50,026 nt of DNA from an uncultured bacterium (lineage in GTDB: Bacteria > Verrucomicrobiota > Kiritimatiellia > RFP12 > UBA1067), in the NCBI GenBank assembly GCA_902779075.1, contig CACZAK010000025.1, forward strand, positions 1 to 50,026. The letters are read 5' to 3'. The notes under the pieces were generated by a model. The model had not been told where the DNA came from. It was given only the letters and a program-made list of their open reading frames with translations, and searched no databases. Shown piece by piece: positions 17,309 to 27,300 of the stretch (positions within the stretch are counted from its first letter, which is position 1; each line of letters opens with the position of its first letter). A program made the translations under genes and the position numbers.

Positions 17309-17575
17309 GGGTAATTTCGTGCTTTCAATTTCACGGGGCGTGTTTGCGTATGCCATGCATCGGGAAACAGGCATTTCAAGACTGCGGCCCGCCCATCCGG
17401 GCCCAGCGGCCAAGTCTCCAGCTTCTGCTGGCGCGGCGGCAACGGCAACCACGGCCACCAAAACGGACGCGGAGGGCGTCCGGCGGCGGCGAGTTCGAGG
17501 CGTGGCGGGCGAAGTACGAGAATGAGATTACGGAGCGGATGAGGCATCCAGGGACAGGTCCCACAGTTCAACGCG
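17309..17575. other. Intergenic region without recognised gene
   Basis: I see no convincing gene here. A quasi-palindrome GGGACAGGTCCC lies at 17551-17562, just downstream of the 17576-20374 gene. Confidence 0.5.
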
Positions 17576-20374
17576 TCACTCGAACGCGCCGATTACCTCG
17601 CGGATGTCGACGTCGTTGCGCAGGTCGAGCATCGGACGCGCCTTCTCAATCTCGCCGAGAAGCAACTTGTAGTCGGGATCGTCCTTGCCTTTGAAGATAC
17701 CCTTCGCAAGGCCCTCCTTGAGCCAGGGGTTGCGTTCGGGGCGGTCATAGCGCACATAGAACTGGTGCGGCAGCTTCACGCCCTTGCGCTTCTCGATTTC
17801 CGCCTTCACGTCGAGCAGGGACTTCGGCAGCACGCGACGGCATCCGCGCAGGTCGTTCTGGCGGCTCTGCGACGTGCCGTAGAACGGAACGTTGAGGTCG
17901 ATCCAGAGATGGATGCGCAGACGCTCGTCGTCCGTAAGGCGCACGCGCGGTTTGCCGTCTTTGCCGGGATGGCCCGACGCGACGACCTGCGAGAGCTTGC
18001 TCGCAGGACTTCCCCACGTCTTCGGCGTGATCCAGAGGATGTTCTCCTCAAGACCGTTGAAGGTGGGAATCCAGCTGGTGTAGGGGTTCTTTCCGAAGTT
18101 CTTCATGTACGCCCGCACGTCTCCACCGCTCTCCGCGCCCGTGCCTTTGCGTGCAAGGTTCTCGTAGGCCACGTTGAAGTAGTCAGTGCGGTCACCCGTG
18201 AGCTCCGGTTCGGGCGCGCCGTCGTTCCCGCTGTGGCACTTCACGCAGTGTCGGTTGAGGACGGGTTGGACATTGCGCGGGAAGCTGAAGCCGTTGTCGC
18301 TGCCCCACGTGGGCGGGACGAGACGGGCAGGCGGACGCTGCGCGGCGATAGATTTCCCGATCTGCGCGGGCGAGATGGAGACGTAGTTCCTGTCCGCATG
18401 GCACCCGATGCAGCTCTGCCGTTCGCCCGGCATGAAGTGCGTGAACGTACGCATCCGCTGTACGGCGCGCCCTTCCGCGTCGAGCGGGAGGAAATAGATC
18501 GGCACGTTCGCCGGCGCGAGGAAGTGCGCGCTGCCGTCCGCCTCCACGTCCGTGAAGCCCCACACGCGCTTCGGCGCGTAGGTGGCGCCGCAGCTCACCA
18601 CGGGAAACTGGAAGCCGAACTGCCTGAGGCGCGTCTCGGCGCGGATGTCCTTCTCCATCTCCTGAATGACCGCGAGGCGCTTGATCTCGCCGCGCTTCAC
18701 GTGCCCCTCGAGGCCGATGTAGACGTCCTGCACCACCACTTCCGCGAACGGCCCCGCGTCCGCCTTGCGCACGTTCGCGCGCTGGGCGACAGGCTTCGCC
18801 CGCGGCGCGAGCGGCTGCGGAGAATACCAGCCGAGGCCGTCTCCCGGCGGCAGGAGAAGCGTGCGCACCGCATCCGAGTCAAAGTGGCGCAGCTGTATTT
18901 CGCCACCCTTCGAGACGAGGTAGCGCGCGCGATCCACCGGATAGGTCGTCGTGTAAGGCCCACGGACCCCGTTGCCGCGTATGCCGTCCCCCACCGGCGG
19001 CACCTTCACCTCCGGCGTGAGGTTGCGGATCGCCTTCTGCGCGTTCCCGCCGAGCGACACGTCGATGAGACCCACCGCGCCGCTGCACGGACCGTTGTGC
19101 GACGTCATGATGCAGAGGAAGGTGTTGGGACGCCCCGGCACGTCGTACGCGAACATGAACGTGGCGGGCGAGAGGACGCGGTTGCCGAACACGCCCGAAA
19201 GGCCCGTGCCGTCCGGCTGGATCGCCCACAGACTCTGGATCGGGATCGCCGGACGGTCCACGTACTCCCAGCGGCTGAAGAGGATGCGCCCGTCGCCCAT
19301 CACGGACGGCGTGAAGTCGGTGAGGTAGTTCGCGGAGAGACGCACCACGTTCTTGCCATCGCCGTCCGCGCGGTAGAGGACCGGCGATGTGGAAGTCCAG
19401 CAGTACGCGAACGCAGGCTTGCGGTCGCTTGTGAACGCGATGCCGCCGTCCGGTAGCCAGCACGCATTCTGATTGTTGCAGGGGCCGGAGATGATCTTTT
19501 GGAGCCCCGTGCCGTCCGCATTGATGCGCCAGATCGCGAACGGTTCGGACATCGTACGCTTCCAGCTGAAGAGAATCTGCTTTCCGTCGTACGAAACCTG
19601 CGCATCCAGTACAATGCCCTCCGTCGCATCCACGAGACGCCGCACCTCGCCCTTCGCGAAGTCGGCTACGTACAGTCCGCCGCCTTTCGACAGTCCCTCC
19701 ACGTGGTAGGTATAGACGTGCGAGGGTTTGAGGTTGCGACGCTGCACCACGACCATCGCGCCGCCCGGCACGACGTCCGGCGGAGGGCACGACAAGCGCG
19801 CCCCTCCCGGACGATCCTCCTTCTTCGCGTGGCGGAAACGGACCTTGAGGTTCTTCACCCCCGCCGCCGAATCGGGGAGCGTGAACTTCACGGTCTGGTA
19901 TTTCTTCCACCCGGCGGTGTACGGACAAAACACCGTCCCCAGCAAGGTAGGGCGAGCCGTCCCGGCGAGCCGCCGCTCGTCCGCATCGGTAGGGCGGTCG
20001 CCCCGCGACCGCCGCTCGTCCGCATCATACAACTCCATGCACGAATCCTGCATGTCGGACGAGACGTGGAACTCTAATGCGCGCGCCTCCGGCGTGGAGA
20101 AGTCGAATCCGCGATAGACGCAGTTCGCGCCCTCGCGGAGATGGCCGATTTCAAGTCCCCACTTCGTCTGGTAGCCGTCGCCCAGGCCGTGCCGCTCAAC
20201 GGCGGCCGCGCCGGGTATCGTACGCCCCGCCGATGTAATGCCGGCAAGGTTCATCAGGCACTGCCCCGGACGCGTCCTCACCCCCTGCTCAAGGAAGTCC
20301 GCGAGCGGATATGTTTCCGCAGCATGCATCATGCACGCTGCCGCCATCGCGAAAATAAAGACGCAGTTTTTCAT
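17576..20374 (-). CDS. Exported diheme beta-propeller protein, hydrazine-synthase-alpha-like
   Basis: A 932-residue protein with signal peptide MKNCVFIFAMAAACMMHA. A carbohydrate-binding-type beta-sandwich (about 40-190) is followed by TolB/PD40-type propeller blades (IWRINADGTGLQKIISGP, LWAIQPDGTGLSGVFGN). Then comes a region like the hydrazine synthase alpha middle domain, and a C-terminal cytochrome part with CIGCH (about 654) and CVKCH (about 709). Homologues in Planctomycetes, Lentisphaerae and Kiritimatiellae often sit among glycan genes. A periplasmic redox role is inferred, and there is no reason to think hydrazine is made. Residues DADERRSRGDRPTDADERR come from a palindromic element plus a local duplication (19946-20027). 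It is the last gene of the operon with GH106 and the metallo-beta-lactamase-fold gene (6 nt gap). Confidence 0.75.
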   Translation of the reverse strand: MKNCVFIFAMAAACMMHAAETYPLADFLEQGVRTRPGQCLMNLAGITSAGRTIPGAAAVERHGLGDGYQTKWGLEIGHLREGANCVYRGFDFSTPEARALEFHVSSDMQDSCMELYDADERRSRGDRPTDADERRLAGTARPTLLGTVFCPYTAGWKKYQTVKFTLPDSAAGVKNLKVRFRHAKKEDRPGGARLSCPPPDVVPGGAMVVVQRRNLKPSHVYTYHVEGLSKGGGLYVADFAKGEVRRLVDATEGIVLDAQVSYDGKQILFSWKRTMSEPFAIWRINADGTGLQKIISGPCNNQNACWLPDGGIAFTSDRKPAFAYCWTSTSPVLYRADGDGKNVVRLSANYLTDFTPSVMGDGRILFSRWEYVDRPAIPIQSLWAIQPDGTGLSGVFGNRVLSPATFMFAYDVPGRPNTFLCIMTSHNGPCSGAVGLIDVSLGGNAQKAIRNLTPEVKVPPVGDGIRGNGVRGPYTTTYPVDRARYLVSKGGEIQLRHFDSDAVRTLLLPPGDGLGWYSPQPLAPRAKPVAQRANVRKADAGPFAEVVVQDVYIGLEGHVKRGEIKRLAVIQEMEKDIRAETRLRQFGFQFPVVSCGATYAPKRVWGFTDVEADGSAHFLAPANVPIYFLPLDAEGRAVQRMRTFTHFMPGERQSCIGCHADRNYVSISPAQIGKSIAAQRPPARLVPPTWGSDNGFSFPRNVQPVLNRHCVKCHSGNDGAPEPELTGDRTDYFNVAYENLARKGTGAESGGDVRAYMKNFGKNPYTSWIPTFNGLEENILWITPKTWGSPASKLSQVVASGHPGKDGKPRVRLTDDERLRIHLWIDLNVPFYGTSQSRQNDLRGCRRVLPKSLLDVKAEIEKRKGVKLPHQFYVRYDRPERNPWLKEGLAKGIFKGKDDPDYKLLLGEIEKARPMLDLRNDVDIREVIGAFE
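19946..20027. repeat. Two palindromic-element variants in tandem inside the heme-propeller gene
   Basis: A variant beginning GGTAGGGCGAGCCGTCCC (19946) is followed by a standard copy (19987-20015). Each is followed by the same CGCCGCTCGTCCGCATC, which duplicates the residues DADERR. Everything stays in frame. Confidence 0.8.
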
Positions 20375-20380
20375 GGGAAA

Positions 20381-21673
20381 TCACCCGATAGATGCTGTCT
20401 TTGAAGATGTCTTGAAGTCGTAGGCGCCGAGGATGCGGGACGATTCGTCCGCAGCAGTCACCATCATCAGCCGATAGGACTTCCCGTCCGGCGCGACATC
20501 CACCACGGCATGGGCCCCAGCGAACGATTCCGGCGCGACATCCTTCATCCACGCCTCGGCCGCGTCCTCCTTCTGCCGTTTTTCGGGGAACAGTCCCGGC
20601 GCGTAGAGGCACGGCCATCCGCCCTTTGCGAGACGGCGTATGGTATCCCGCGTCATGTGTGCCAGGTGCCAGACGCCCGCGAGAACAACGCGCGCGTGCA
20701 GCGCGTTCACGAGTTTGTCGGGCATGGAGTGGTGTCCGTGGTGGTTGGCCTTAACCACATCGACTTGCGGACATTCAGCCGCGAGGATGTCCTCAACCTC
20801 CACGCGCTTACCGTCCGCGCCTTTCACGCCGCCCTGGAAGTCGCCGGCCGTGAAATAGCGGAAGTCGCCCAGCGACAGCACGAACCCGACGGACATCTCG
20901 TTTTCGCCAAACTTCGACCGGGGCCTGCCGAACTTGCCGAGGTCGAGCACCGTCCCGTCGCGCTTCAGTATTTCGCCTCTGGCGCAGAGCGGAGTGTACG
21001 AGAATTTTCCGCCGCCGCCGTGCAGTTGGCGTATCTGGTCGCTGCCCTTCTCGAGCCTGAAGCGCTCGATCTTGATTCCGCGCCTCTCCGCCTCTGCGTA
21101 AACCTCCTTGAGGTGCTTCACGGTCCAGTCGTCGAAGTTGTCGGCGCGCGGCGCGGGATCGTTCATGTTCGGCCACGAGCGGTCGATGAACGTCGTGAAG
21201 TCGAGCATGTCAATCGCCTGCCCGATGCCGCTTATGCTGTACTTGCCGTTGGCGCTCCGCCCCGCGTTGAATGGGAGCCCGCCCGCGTGGTCGCTGTGGT
21301 AGTGCGAGAGGACGAAGTAGTCGACCTTCCTGCCATTGGGATTCTCCCTGAGGATGTACCGCGCCGTCCAGTCGCCCGCGCGGCGCGAGCCGTTCGGCAG
21401 CGCCGGCACGCCGCAACAGCGGTAGTCGCCGCAGTCGATCAGCATGGACGTCCCGTCGGGAAACACGAGGAACGACGCCTCCGCACTGCCAGTGTAGAGC
21501 ATGGATATGCGGAAGTGTCCCTTCTCCCACTTCGGGAGCGTCGTGCCGGCAAGCGGATGCTTCGTCATTTCCGCCCAGGCCTTCATGCCCAGCGCACCGA
21601 CGCCCAGCATCGCCGCGCCGCCGCCGAGGAAATGCCGACGACTCAATTTCACCCTGTCGCTTCCCGTTTTCAT
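20381..21673 (-). CDS. Tat-exported metallo-beta-lactamase-fold hydrolase
   Basis: A 430-residue protein beginning with a twin-arginine signal, KLSRRHFLGGGAAMLGVGAL. The metal-binding motif SHYHSDHAGG follows, and NHHGHHSMPD lies later, as in ComEC/Rec2-type and related beta-lactamase-fold hydrolases. The substrate cannot be read from sequence. The Tat signal suggests cofactor loading before export. The ATG overlaps the GH106 stop codon (ATGA), and the heme-propeller gene begins 6 nt after this stop, so the three form one operon. Confidence 0.8.
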   Translation of the reverse strand: MKTGSDRVKLSRRHFLGGGAAMLGVGALGMKAWAEMTKHPLAGTTLPKWEKGHFRISMLYTGSAEASFLVFPDGTSMLIDCGDYRCCGVPALPNGSRRAGDWTARYILRENPNGRKVDYFVLSHYHSDHAGGLPFNAGRSANGKYSISGIGQAIDMLDFTTFIDRSWPNMNDPAPRADNFDDWTVKHLKEVYAEAERRGIKIERFRLEKGSDQIRQLHGGGGKFSYTPLCARGEILKRDGTVLDLGKFGRPRSKFGENEMSVGFVLSLGDFRYFTAGDFQGGVKGADGKRVEVEDILAAECPQVDVVKANHHGHHSMPDKLVNALHARVVLAGVWHLAHMTRDTIRRLAKGGWPCLYAPGLFPEKRQKEDAAEAWMKDVAPESFAGAHAVVDVAPDGKSYRLMMVTAADESSRILGAYDFKTSSKTASIG

Positions 21674-24039
21674 TTCGCACCGCCTTTCGTGGTCTCACTC
21701 ACGCTTCTGAGGACAACCGGACCGAGCAGACCGGACGGCGCGAGCTTGGAGTCCTTCGTGAAGTAGTTCCAGTCCGTGAAACACTTGCGTCCCTTCGACG
21801 GACGCGCCGCGATTCCCTTCTTGAACCAGTCGGGGAAGGATTCAAGATACCATCCGCCGGGATAGACCGCCTTCACGAATTGGCAGTCCGGCGGCTCCTG
21901 CTCGTCGCCAATGAGCCGATTCGCCCACACGTTGGTGAACTCGATCTCGAGCGTGTTCTCCCCTTCCTTCAGGTCACCCGGCGCGAGACGCACTTCGTAG
22001 GGCGCACACCACACCGGCGCATACGCCTTGCCGTTGAGAATCACCTTCGCCACCTGGTAGTTGCAGTTGCCGAGGGAGAGAATCGCACCCTCCCCAACTT
22101 TACACTTTACATTTTCCACTTTACACTTGTACGTTGCGGTTCCGCTAAAGTACTTGACGTCGGGATCGGCGTTGGCAGTCCAGTCGGAAAGCGTAGCCAT
22201 CTCGATTGTTTTGCCGCCGAACGTCACGCGCCACGGACCCGCGACGGGTTGCGCATCGCCGCCTGTGAACGGCTTGGCGAGTTTCTGGTAGTAGTCGCTG
22301 TCCGCGTTGGGCGCGAGCGAGCCGGCCGGCTTGCGCAGCACGAGGAAGCCCGTGCCGCAAGGCGGGAGCTGGATGGGCGCCTTGCCGTTGACGAGGGCGA
22401 GCGGCGCGACCGTGCCCGTGACGGGATCGAACCACTCCGGTGCCTTGCCGATGTTCGGAAGGCCCATGTTCATGGACGCGGGATGATCCGAATGGTTCAT
22501 CACGAAGAAAACGACCGTGCCGTCCGCCTCGCGGGCGTGGGCGGTGAGCGGCGTGCCCTTGGGCGTGATGTCGTGTCCGATGATGCGGATCTTGCTCGGC
22601 TCGCCCCACTGGAGAAGCGCCTGGCAGCGGTTGAGGTACGTGTAGAAGCCCTTGCCGCTCTTCGCCCACGTCTGCGTGCGGCCGAAGTGCGTGCCCCAGC
22701 GTCCCATCACCTTGCCGGGCAGGAACTCGTCCGGCCACGGCTGGTGCGGACACGTGTGCAGCGTCATGCGGTTGATGCCGCGGTAGAACTGCGTGTCGCC
22801 CGCCGCCTTTAGGAGATACGGCGTCTCGATCCAGTTGCAGGCGCCGGGGCTGCCCGTGAACGCCTCCGCCTCGACGACGTTGTGGCGCTTCCCGCCGGGA
22901 CCAGTCCACTGGTCCCAGCCGAGACGTCCGGGGACCTTGCGGTTGAGGTTCGGCCTGTACCAGAACTCGGTCATCAGCCGGTCCACGTACCCCGCGCACA
23001 TGTGTGTGTCGATCGGTCCGCCGTACGGCTCGCAGGCCATCTCCAGTCCGACTGCGGAAAGCTTTTCGTGGATGATCTTGAAGAACACGTCGCGGTAGAG
23101 CTCCCTGATGGTGAGCTTGAAATCGTCGCGGAACTTCTTTTCCGCCGCCTTGTCCTTCGCGACGGACACCTTGAACCCGCCGAAAATCGGCAGATACGGC
23201 AGCGGATCGTATCCGCGCCGCGTCTTGAACTCCGCGCGCATGTTCGGGGTCCACGACGGCCATCCGGCCTCATAGCTGTCGAGCAGGACGAACTTGAGGC
23301 CGCGCCCGATCTGGTCGCCGACGTACTTCTTCATGTCGCCGATCACCTTGTCCATGTGGAACGCGACGGCCTCCGGGTTCATCTTGTCGCACTCGACGCC
23401 GAACGTCTCCCACTGGTTGGGCTGCGTGAAGGAGCCCATCGGGATGTGCTGCACGCGCACGCCCTCCACGACGGCGATCTCCTGAAGGTCCGTCCGGCGG
23501 CTTGGGATGTCCGGTTTCTTGAACGGTCCGCCTTCGCCCACCTGCACGGGGAATGCGGCGTGCGCGGTGAGCGATATCTGCGCCTCGGCGTTCGTGACGT
23601 TGAACACGAGCTCGCGCATCGAAAGACGAGGGGGAATCCACGGGCCGCCCGTCGAGGTGTAGCCGGGGCAGTTGTGGATGCCGATCTCGATGCCGCGCTT
23701 TTCCGCCTCCTCGCACGCGAAGCGCACGAGCTTCCACCATTCGGGCGTGAACGCAATCAGACCCTCGTTGGGGCTGTTCTTGATCTTCGTCGCCCACGGC
23801 GAGCAGACGTCCGCCATGCCGAAGATCGTCGCCGCGCCGATGCCGGTTTCCTTGAACCAGTCGAGGTCCTTGACGATTCCTTCTTTCGAGACGTTGCACC
23901 CCATCCAGTGCCACCACACGCCCGTCTTCGCGCTCTGCGGCGGGTTACGGAATACGGTTTCGGGATCCGGCGCGGCATCTACCACCAGCGCAGCGGCAAC
24001 CACAGCCACGGACATAAACGTCATCTTCATCGCTTTCAT
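21670..24039 (-). CDS. GH106 alpha-L-rhamnosidase, exported
   Basis: The hallmark GH106 opening is present: FRNPPQSAKTGVWWHWMG, then VSKEGIVKDLDWFKETGIG. A central FVLLDSYEAGWPSW motif and the C-terminal galactose-binding-like domain follow. I chose the ATG at 24039 because GAAGGA lies 9 nt before it, whereas the upstream ATG at 24048 abuts that site. The signal peptide is MKAMKMTFMSVAVVAAALVV. The enzyme should release terminal L-rhamnose from pectic or other rhamnosides outside the cytoplasm. An odd KCKVENVKCKV stretch comes from a T-rich repeat at 22096-22129. It is the first gene of the operon, with a promoter and LacI-type operator at 24061-24101. Confidence 0.85.
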   Translation of the reverse strand: MKAMKMTFMSVAVVAAALVVDAAPDPETVFRNPPQSAKTGVWWHWMGCNVSKEGIVKDLDWFKETGIGAATIFGMADVCSPWATKIKNSPNEGLIAFTPEWWKLVRFACEEAEKRGIEIGIHNCPGYTSTGGPWIPPRLSMRELVFNVTNAEAQISLTAHAAFPVQVGEGGPFKKPDIPSRRTDLQEIAVVEGVRVQHIPMGSFTQPNQWETFGVECDKMNPEAVAFHMDKVIGDMKKYVGDQIGRGLKFVLLDSYEAGWPSWTPNMRAEFKTRRGYDPLPYLPIFGGFKVSVAKDKAAEKKFRDDFKLTIRELYRDVFFKIIHEKLSAVGLEMACEPYGGPIDTHMCAGYVDRLMTEFWYRPNLNRKVPGRLGWDQWTGPGGKRHNVVEAEAFTGSPGACNWIETPYLLKAAGDTQFYRGINRMTLHTCPHQPWPDEFLPGKVMGRWGTHFGRTQTWAKSGKGFYTYLNRCQALLQWGEPSKIRIIGHDITPKGTPLTAHAREADGTVVFFVMNHSDHPASMNMGLPNIGKAPEWFDPVTGTVAPLALVNGKAPIQLPPCGTGFLVLRKPAGSLAPNADSDYYQKLAKPFTGGDAQPVAGPWRVTFGGKTIEMATLSDWTANADPDVKYFSGTATYKCKVENVKCKVGEGAILSLGNCNYQVAKVILNGKAYAPVWCAPYEVRLAPGDLKEGENTLEIEFTNVWANRLIGDEQEPPDCQFVKAVYPGGWYLESFPDWFKKGIAARPSKGRKCFTDWNYFTKDSKLAPSGLLGPVVLRSVSETTKGGAK
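22096..22129. repeat. In-frame ACTTTACA-type repeat inside GH106
   Basis: ACTTTACACTT occurs twice 21 bp apart with CTTTACATTTTCC between, far more AT-rich than the surrounding gene. It encodes KCKVENVKCKV just after the sequence SGTATY. Confidence 0.7.
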
Positions 24040-24060
24040 ATTCGTCATTCCTTCTTTTGG

Positions 24061-24101
24061 GAAAACGTTTCAAGTCTAGCAAATACGCGCCCATTTAGCA
24101 A
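24061..24101 (-). promoter_or_regulatory. Promoter and LacI-type operator of the GH106 operon
   Basis: On the minus strand TTGCTA (24096-24101), 17 nt and TAGACT (24073-24078). At 24061-24071 lies GAAAACGTTTC, with perfect core palindrome AAACGTTT, the classic form of LacI/GalR-family operators, covering the predicted transcription start. A repressor bound there would block initiation. No LacI gene without an AraC part is in the window. Confidence 0.65.
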
Positions 24102-24122
24102 GTTCCTTGCCAGTTTCTTACC

Positions 24123-24155
24123 GGTGGAGCCGCTGGTGGGGCGAGCCCTCCCCCG
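24123..24155. repeat. Degenerate palindromic-element variant
   Basis: The stretch GGTGGGGCGAGCCCTCC with GGTGGAGCCGC before it resembles the variants at 19946 and in the cluster at 49404-49652. It lies immediately downstream of the remnant ending at 24156. Confidence 0.45.
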
Positions 24156-24318
24156 TCAATGTACGATTCTGAACACGTCGGCGTTGGCGTCGGCCTTGAA
24201 GTCGGCAGGCAGATCAAACTCGACGTCGCCTGCGGGGGACGGCGGTCGCGTCCTTGACACCGCCCAACGCGGACATCGCCGCGAGCGCGGCGGAAACGAT
24301 CAATGTTCTCTTTTTCAT
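24156..24318 (-). pseudogene. Gene remnant: signal peptide joined out of frame to a C-terminal tail
   Basis: A GGAG site precedes ATG at 24318, which opens a clean signal peptide MKKRTLIVSAALAAMSALGG. That frame stops after about 36 residues. Another frame then reads GDVEFDLPADFKADANADVF and RIVH-stop at 24156, like the last strand of an exported enzyme. The total of 163 nt is not a multiple of three. It looks like a gene whose whole middle has been deleted. Confidence 0.6.
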
Positions 24319-24367
24319 TTCCACTCCTTACCTCTTGCTTCATGGGGCTCTTGGCATTTTGTCAATG

Positions 24368-27300
24368 TCAATGTTCAAGGAGAAATACTGCCGTGGAATG
24401 CTTCGGCAGCTTCCATGTAAAGCGGTCGGCGTTTTCAGCAACCGGCTTTTCCGTCGTGATCTCCGTAATCTTCCGCACCCTGCGCGGCAGCGCGATCTCG
24501 TAGTCGCCCGCCTCGCGCGTGTGGAGCATGAGCCACGCGGAGTTTGCCGAAAGGACGACGTCGGAATCCGTATAGACATGGACGCCCGCCGCCTTGTAGA
24601 TGGCGCGTAGCTCGTCCGCGCTCTTCATCTTCAGCGTCTCGTACGTCTCGCCGCCGGTGAGGCGCTTCACGCGCTCCCACGAAAGCGCGGTCTGGCTCGC
24701 GTATGCGGGCGCATGGAAGAACACGAGCGTACGCCCCTGCTCCTTCAGCTTGAGCGCAAGCGCGTACTGTTCGTCGGTGAGGTACTGGCAGTCGAGGAAC
24801 GCGACGACCTTCGCCTTGCCTTTCACGACAGCGTCGAGGTCCTCCGCGAGATACCAGTCGAACGGCGCGCCCGCGCGGTAGAACTCGCCCATCTGCTTCA
24901 CGTACAGCTGCTGCGTGACCGTACCGACGAAACGGCCACCCTGCCCAGTGTAGAACCCGCTCTGCGGCTGCGATATGACGGCGACCTCCGAATGGTGCGA
25001 GCGGTCGTGCCGGAGCGCGACCTCCGACCACTTTCTCATGCGCCCGACGGCATCGACGAGCTGCGGATCGCGGAACGTGCCGCGCGTGAGATCCATGTAC
25101 CAGAGCCCGGTGCCGTGCGTGACGGTCATGCCGAACTCGCGGTAAAGAAGCGCGAGCGACTCCTCCATCGTGTTCACGGTGCAGCGGCGGTCTGGATGCT
25201 TCTTGAGTTTTTCGAGGTGCGTCATGTCGTCGCCCTCGTCGATGAAGAACTTGCCGTGCAGCGCAGCGCTCGCGAGGTACTGGCGCTGCATGCCGTCCTC
25301 GCCCAGCCTACGGCGCTTGTAGGTGTGCGGCGCGGAGAGCATGTCGAGATTCTTCGAGAGATACATCTTGGAGATGCCGCGATGGTCGTTCTCGCACACC
25401 CATTCGTCGTCCGCCACATAGCCATAGAACGCCAAAGTGGGGAGCATCCCCTTCGACTCGTCCTTCACGATGCCGCAGTAGTGGTCGATCATCTCCGCCG
25501 TCACCTCGTTGCAGCACTCGAGGTAGTCCAGCACGCGGCGTCCCTTCGCCGGATCGCGCCACCCGTCTTGGCTTTTGCACCGTTCCTCTTTGCCGGGCAG
25601 CGTGACGGACGCGAAATCGGCCTTCGGGTCCTTGAAGGCGTCGCGCAGGCGCGCGACGTCGTTGCCATATTTCGTGCGAAGGTAGAGGACGAACGCCTGG
25701 CGCATGGGCTCCGAGAGGTCGCCCCACGAACTGCCGGACCTTGCGGCCCCGCCCAGCATTACGTCCCAGCTAAAATGCTCGCCGCAAGGACCGTTCGCCA
25801 CGTGGATGCCCATCAGATGGTCGCCGTAGCGGTCCATCAGATGGCGCACCGCCCGGCGGTAGTACGGCGAAAGCTCCTCGCGGCATTTGAGCGACGCGAA
25901 TGACTCGCGCGCTGGCGCTCCCTTCTTCGGCGTCGCGTACACGTGCCGTTCGCCGGGGTTTGCAACGCTCCACCAGTCCGGCGCTGTGTAGAACACGCGC
26001 GGCAGCACCGACGCCTTCGGCGCCCACGAAAGAAGCTTGTCAATGTGCGAATCCTGGTATTCCATCCCGAACGAGCCGTCCTTGCGCCAGTAGGGATGCT
26101 TGTAGTGCGGGAACGAGCCGAACATGGCGAAGATGTCCATGCCCGCGGCCGACAAGTCCCGCGAGTCCTTCTCCTGCGGCTCCCATTGCCAGAACATCAT
26201 TGCCGCAACGGGTTTCCCGTCGTGGTACAGCCCCGGTGCGCCGTTCAGTTCCGCCACGCGCCACCCTGCGCCGGGCGCCGTTAAAGGCGCCATGCACATT
26301 GCCGCAGCCGATATTGCGGCGTCAAGCCGTGGGACGGACCTCGCCCTTGGATTCGGCACGATTTCATGCGTGATTGTTCCGTCGGCCGCACGTTTCGCGC
26401 TCACGCGATGTCCGCCGGGCAGGCGTAGGTTGCGGAACGAGACCTCCTTGCCATCCCACTCCTTCGGGAGCGCAGGGAAGAGACGATAAGTGTTCGAGTG
26501 GGGATCGTATGACAGCAGCATTTCCTGTATACCGCGCGCATAGCCGAAGTTCGCCTCCAATGTAAACGGGCGGTACGTAAATCTGGAAAGGCCGCACTTC
26601 AACTGGTCTCCGTTCACGTTGAACCCGTTTCGCGCGGTGAACGCACGGGCGAAATCCTTCAAGTAGCGATACGCCCTGTCACCGCGTCCAAGCCGAGCCT
26701 CGAAACACCCCGCCCACGGAAACGAGAAACCGACCCACAATCCAGTGCCGAGACCCTCCCACCATTCCACCGACTTCACGAAGTCCACACCGTTCTCGCA
26801 CGGGACGTTCGTCAGCGGAAACACCTGAATGAGGTGCGACGGATGCCGATGCGAGTCCTTGAGCGGGTTTCCCGCGGAGATTTCGAGCGTACCGTCCTTC
26901 GTGACGTTAGGCGGACCGAACGTACCGACGTATGACCTCCACTTCACCGTCTCGTCCGCGTTCCCGCACGCCTCGGCGAGGCGCGAGAGCCATACGTAGA
27001 AGCTGTCGAGTATCGCCCTTTCATAACTGGAGTTCGCGTTGAGAAAGCACGAGTTGCCGTTGCCTCCGACCTCCGGCGAACATGACAGGGTGAGCTTCCT
27101 CACGCCATCGACAACCTTCCACGAGTGCTCGAGTCCTGCGGCCAGTTCGCGTCCGAACGCGAGGTACTTCGCGGCCTTCTCGGGCGTCGGGTCGTAGTCC
27201 CATGCATCGCAAAAGGTGTTGAACGCCCAGATGCCGTGAATCGGCGGCAGCGTATAGGCGGTCCAGCCGAGAATAGGCTGCGCCGCGTATCCCATCGTCG

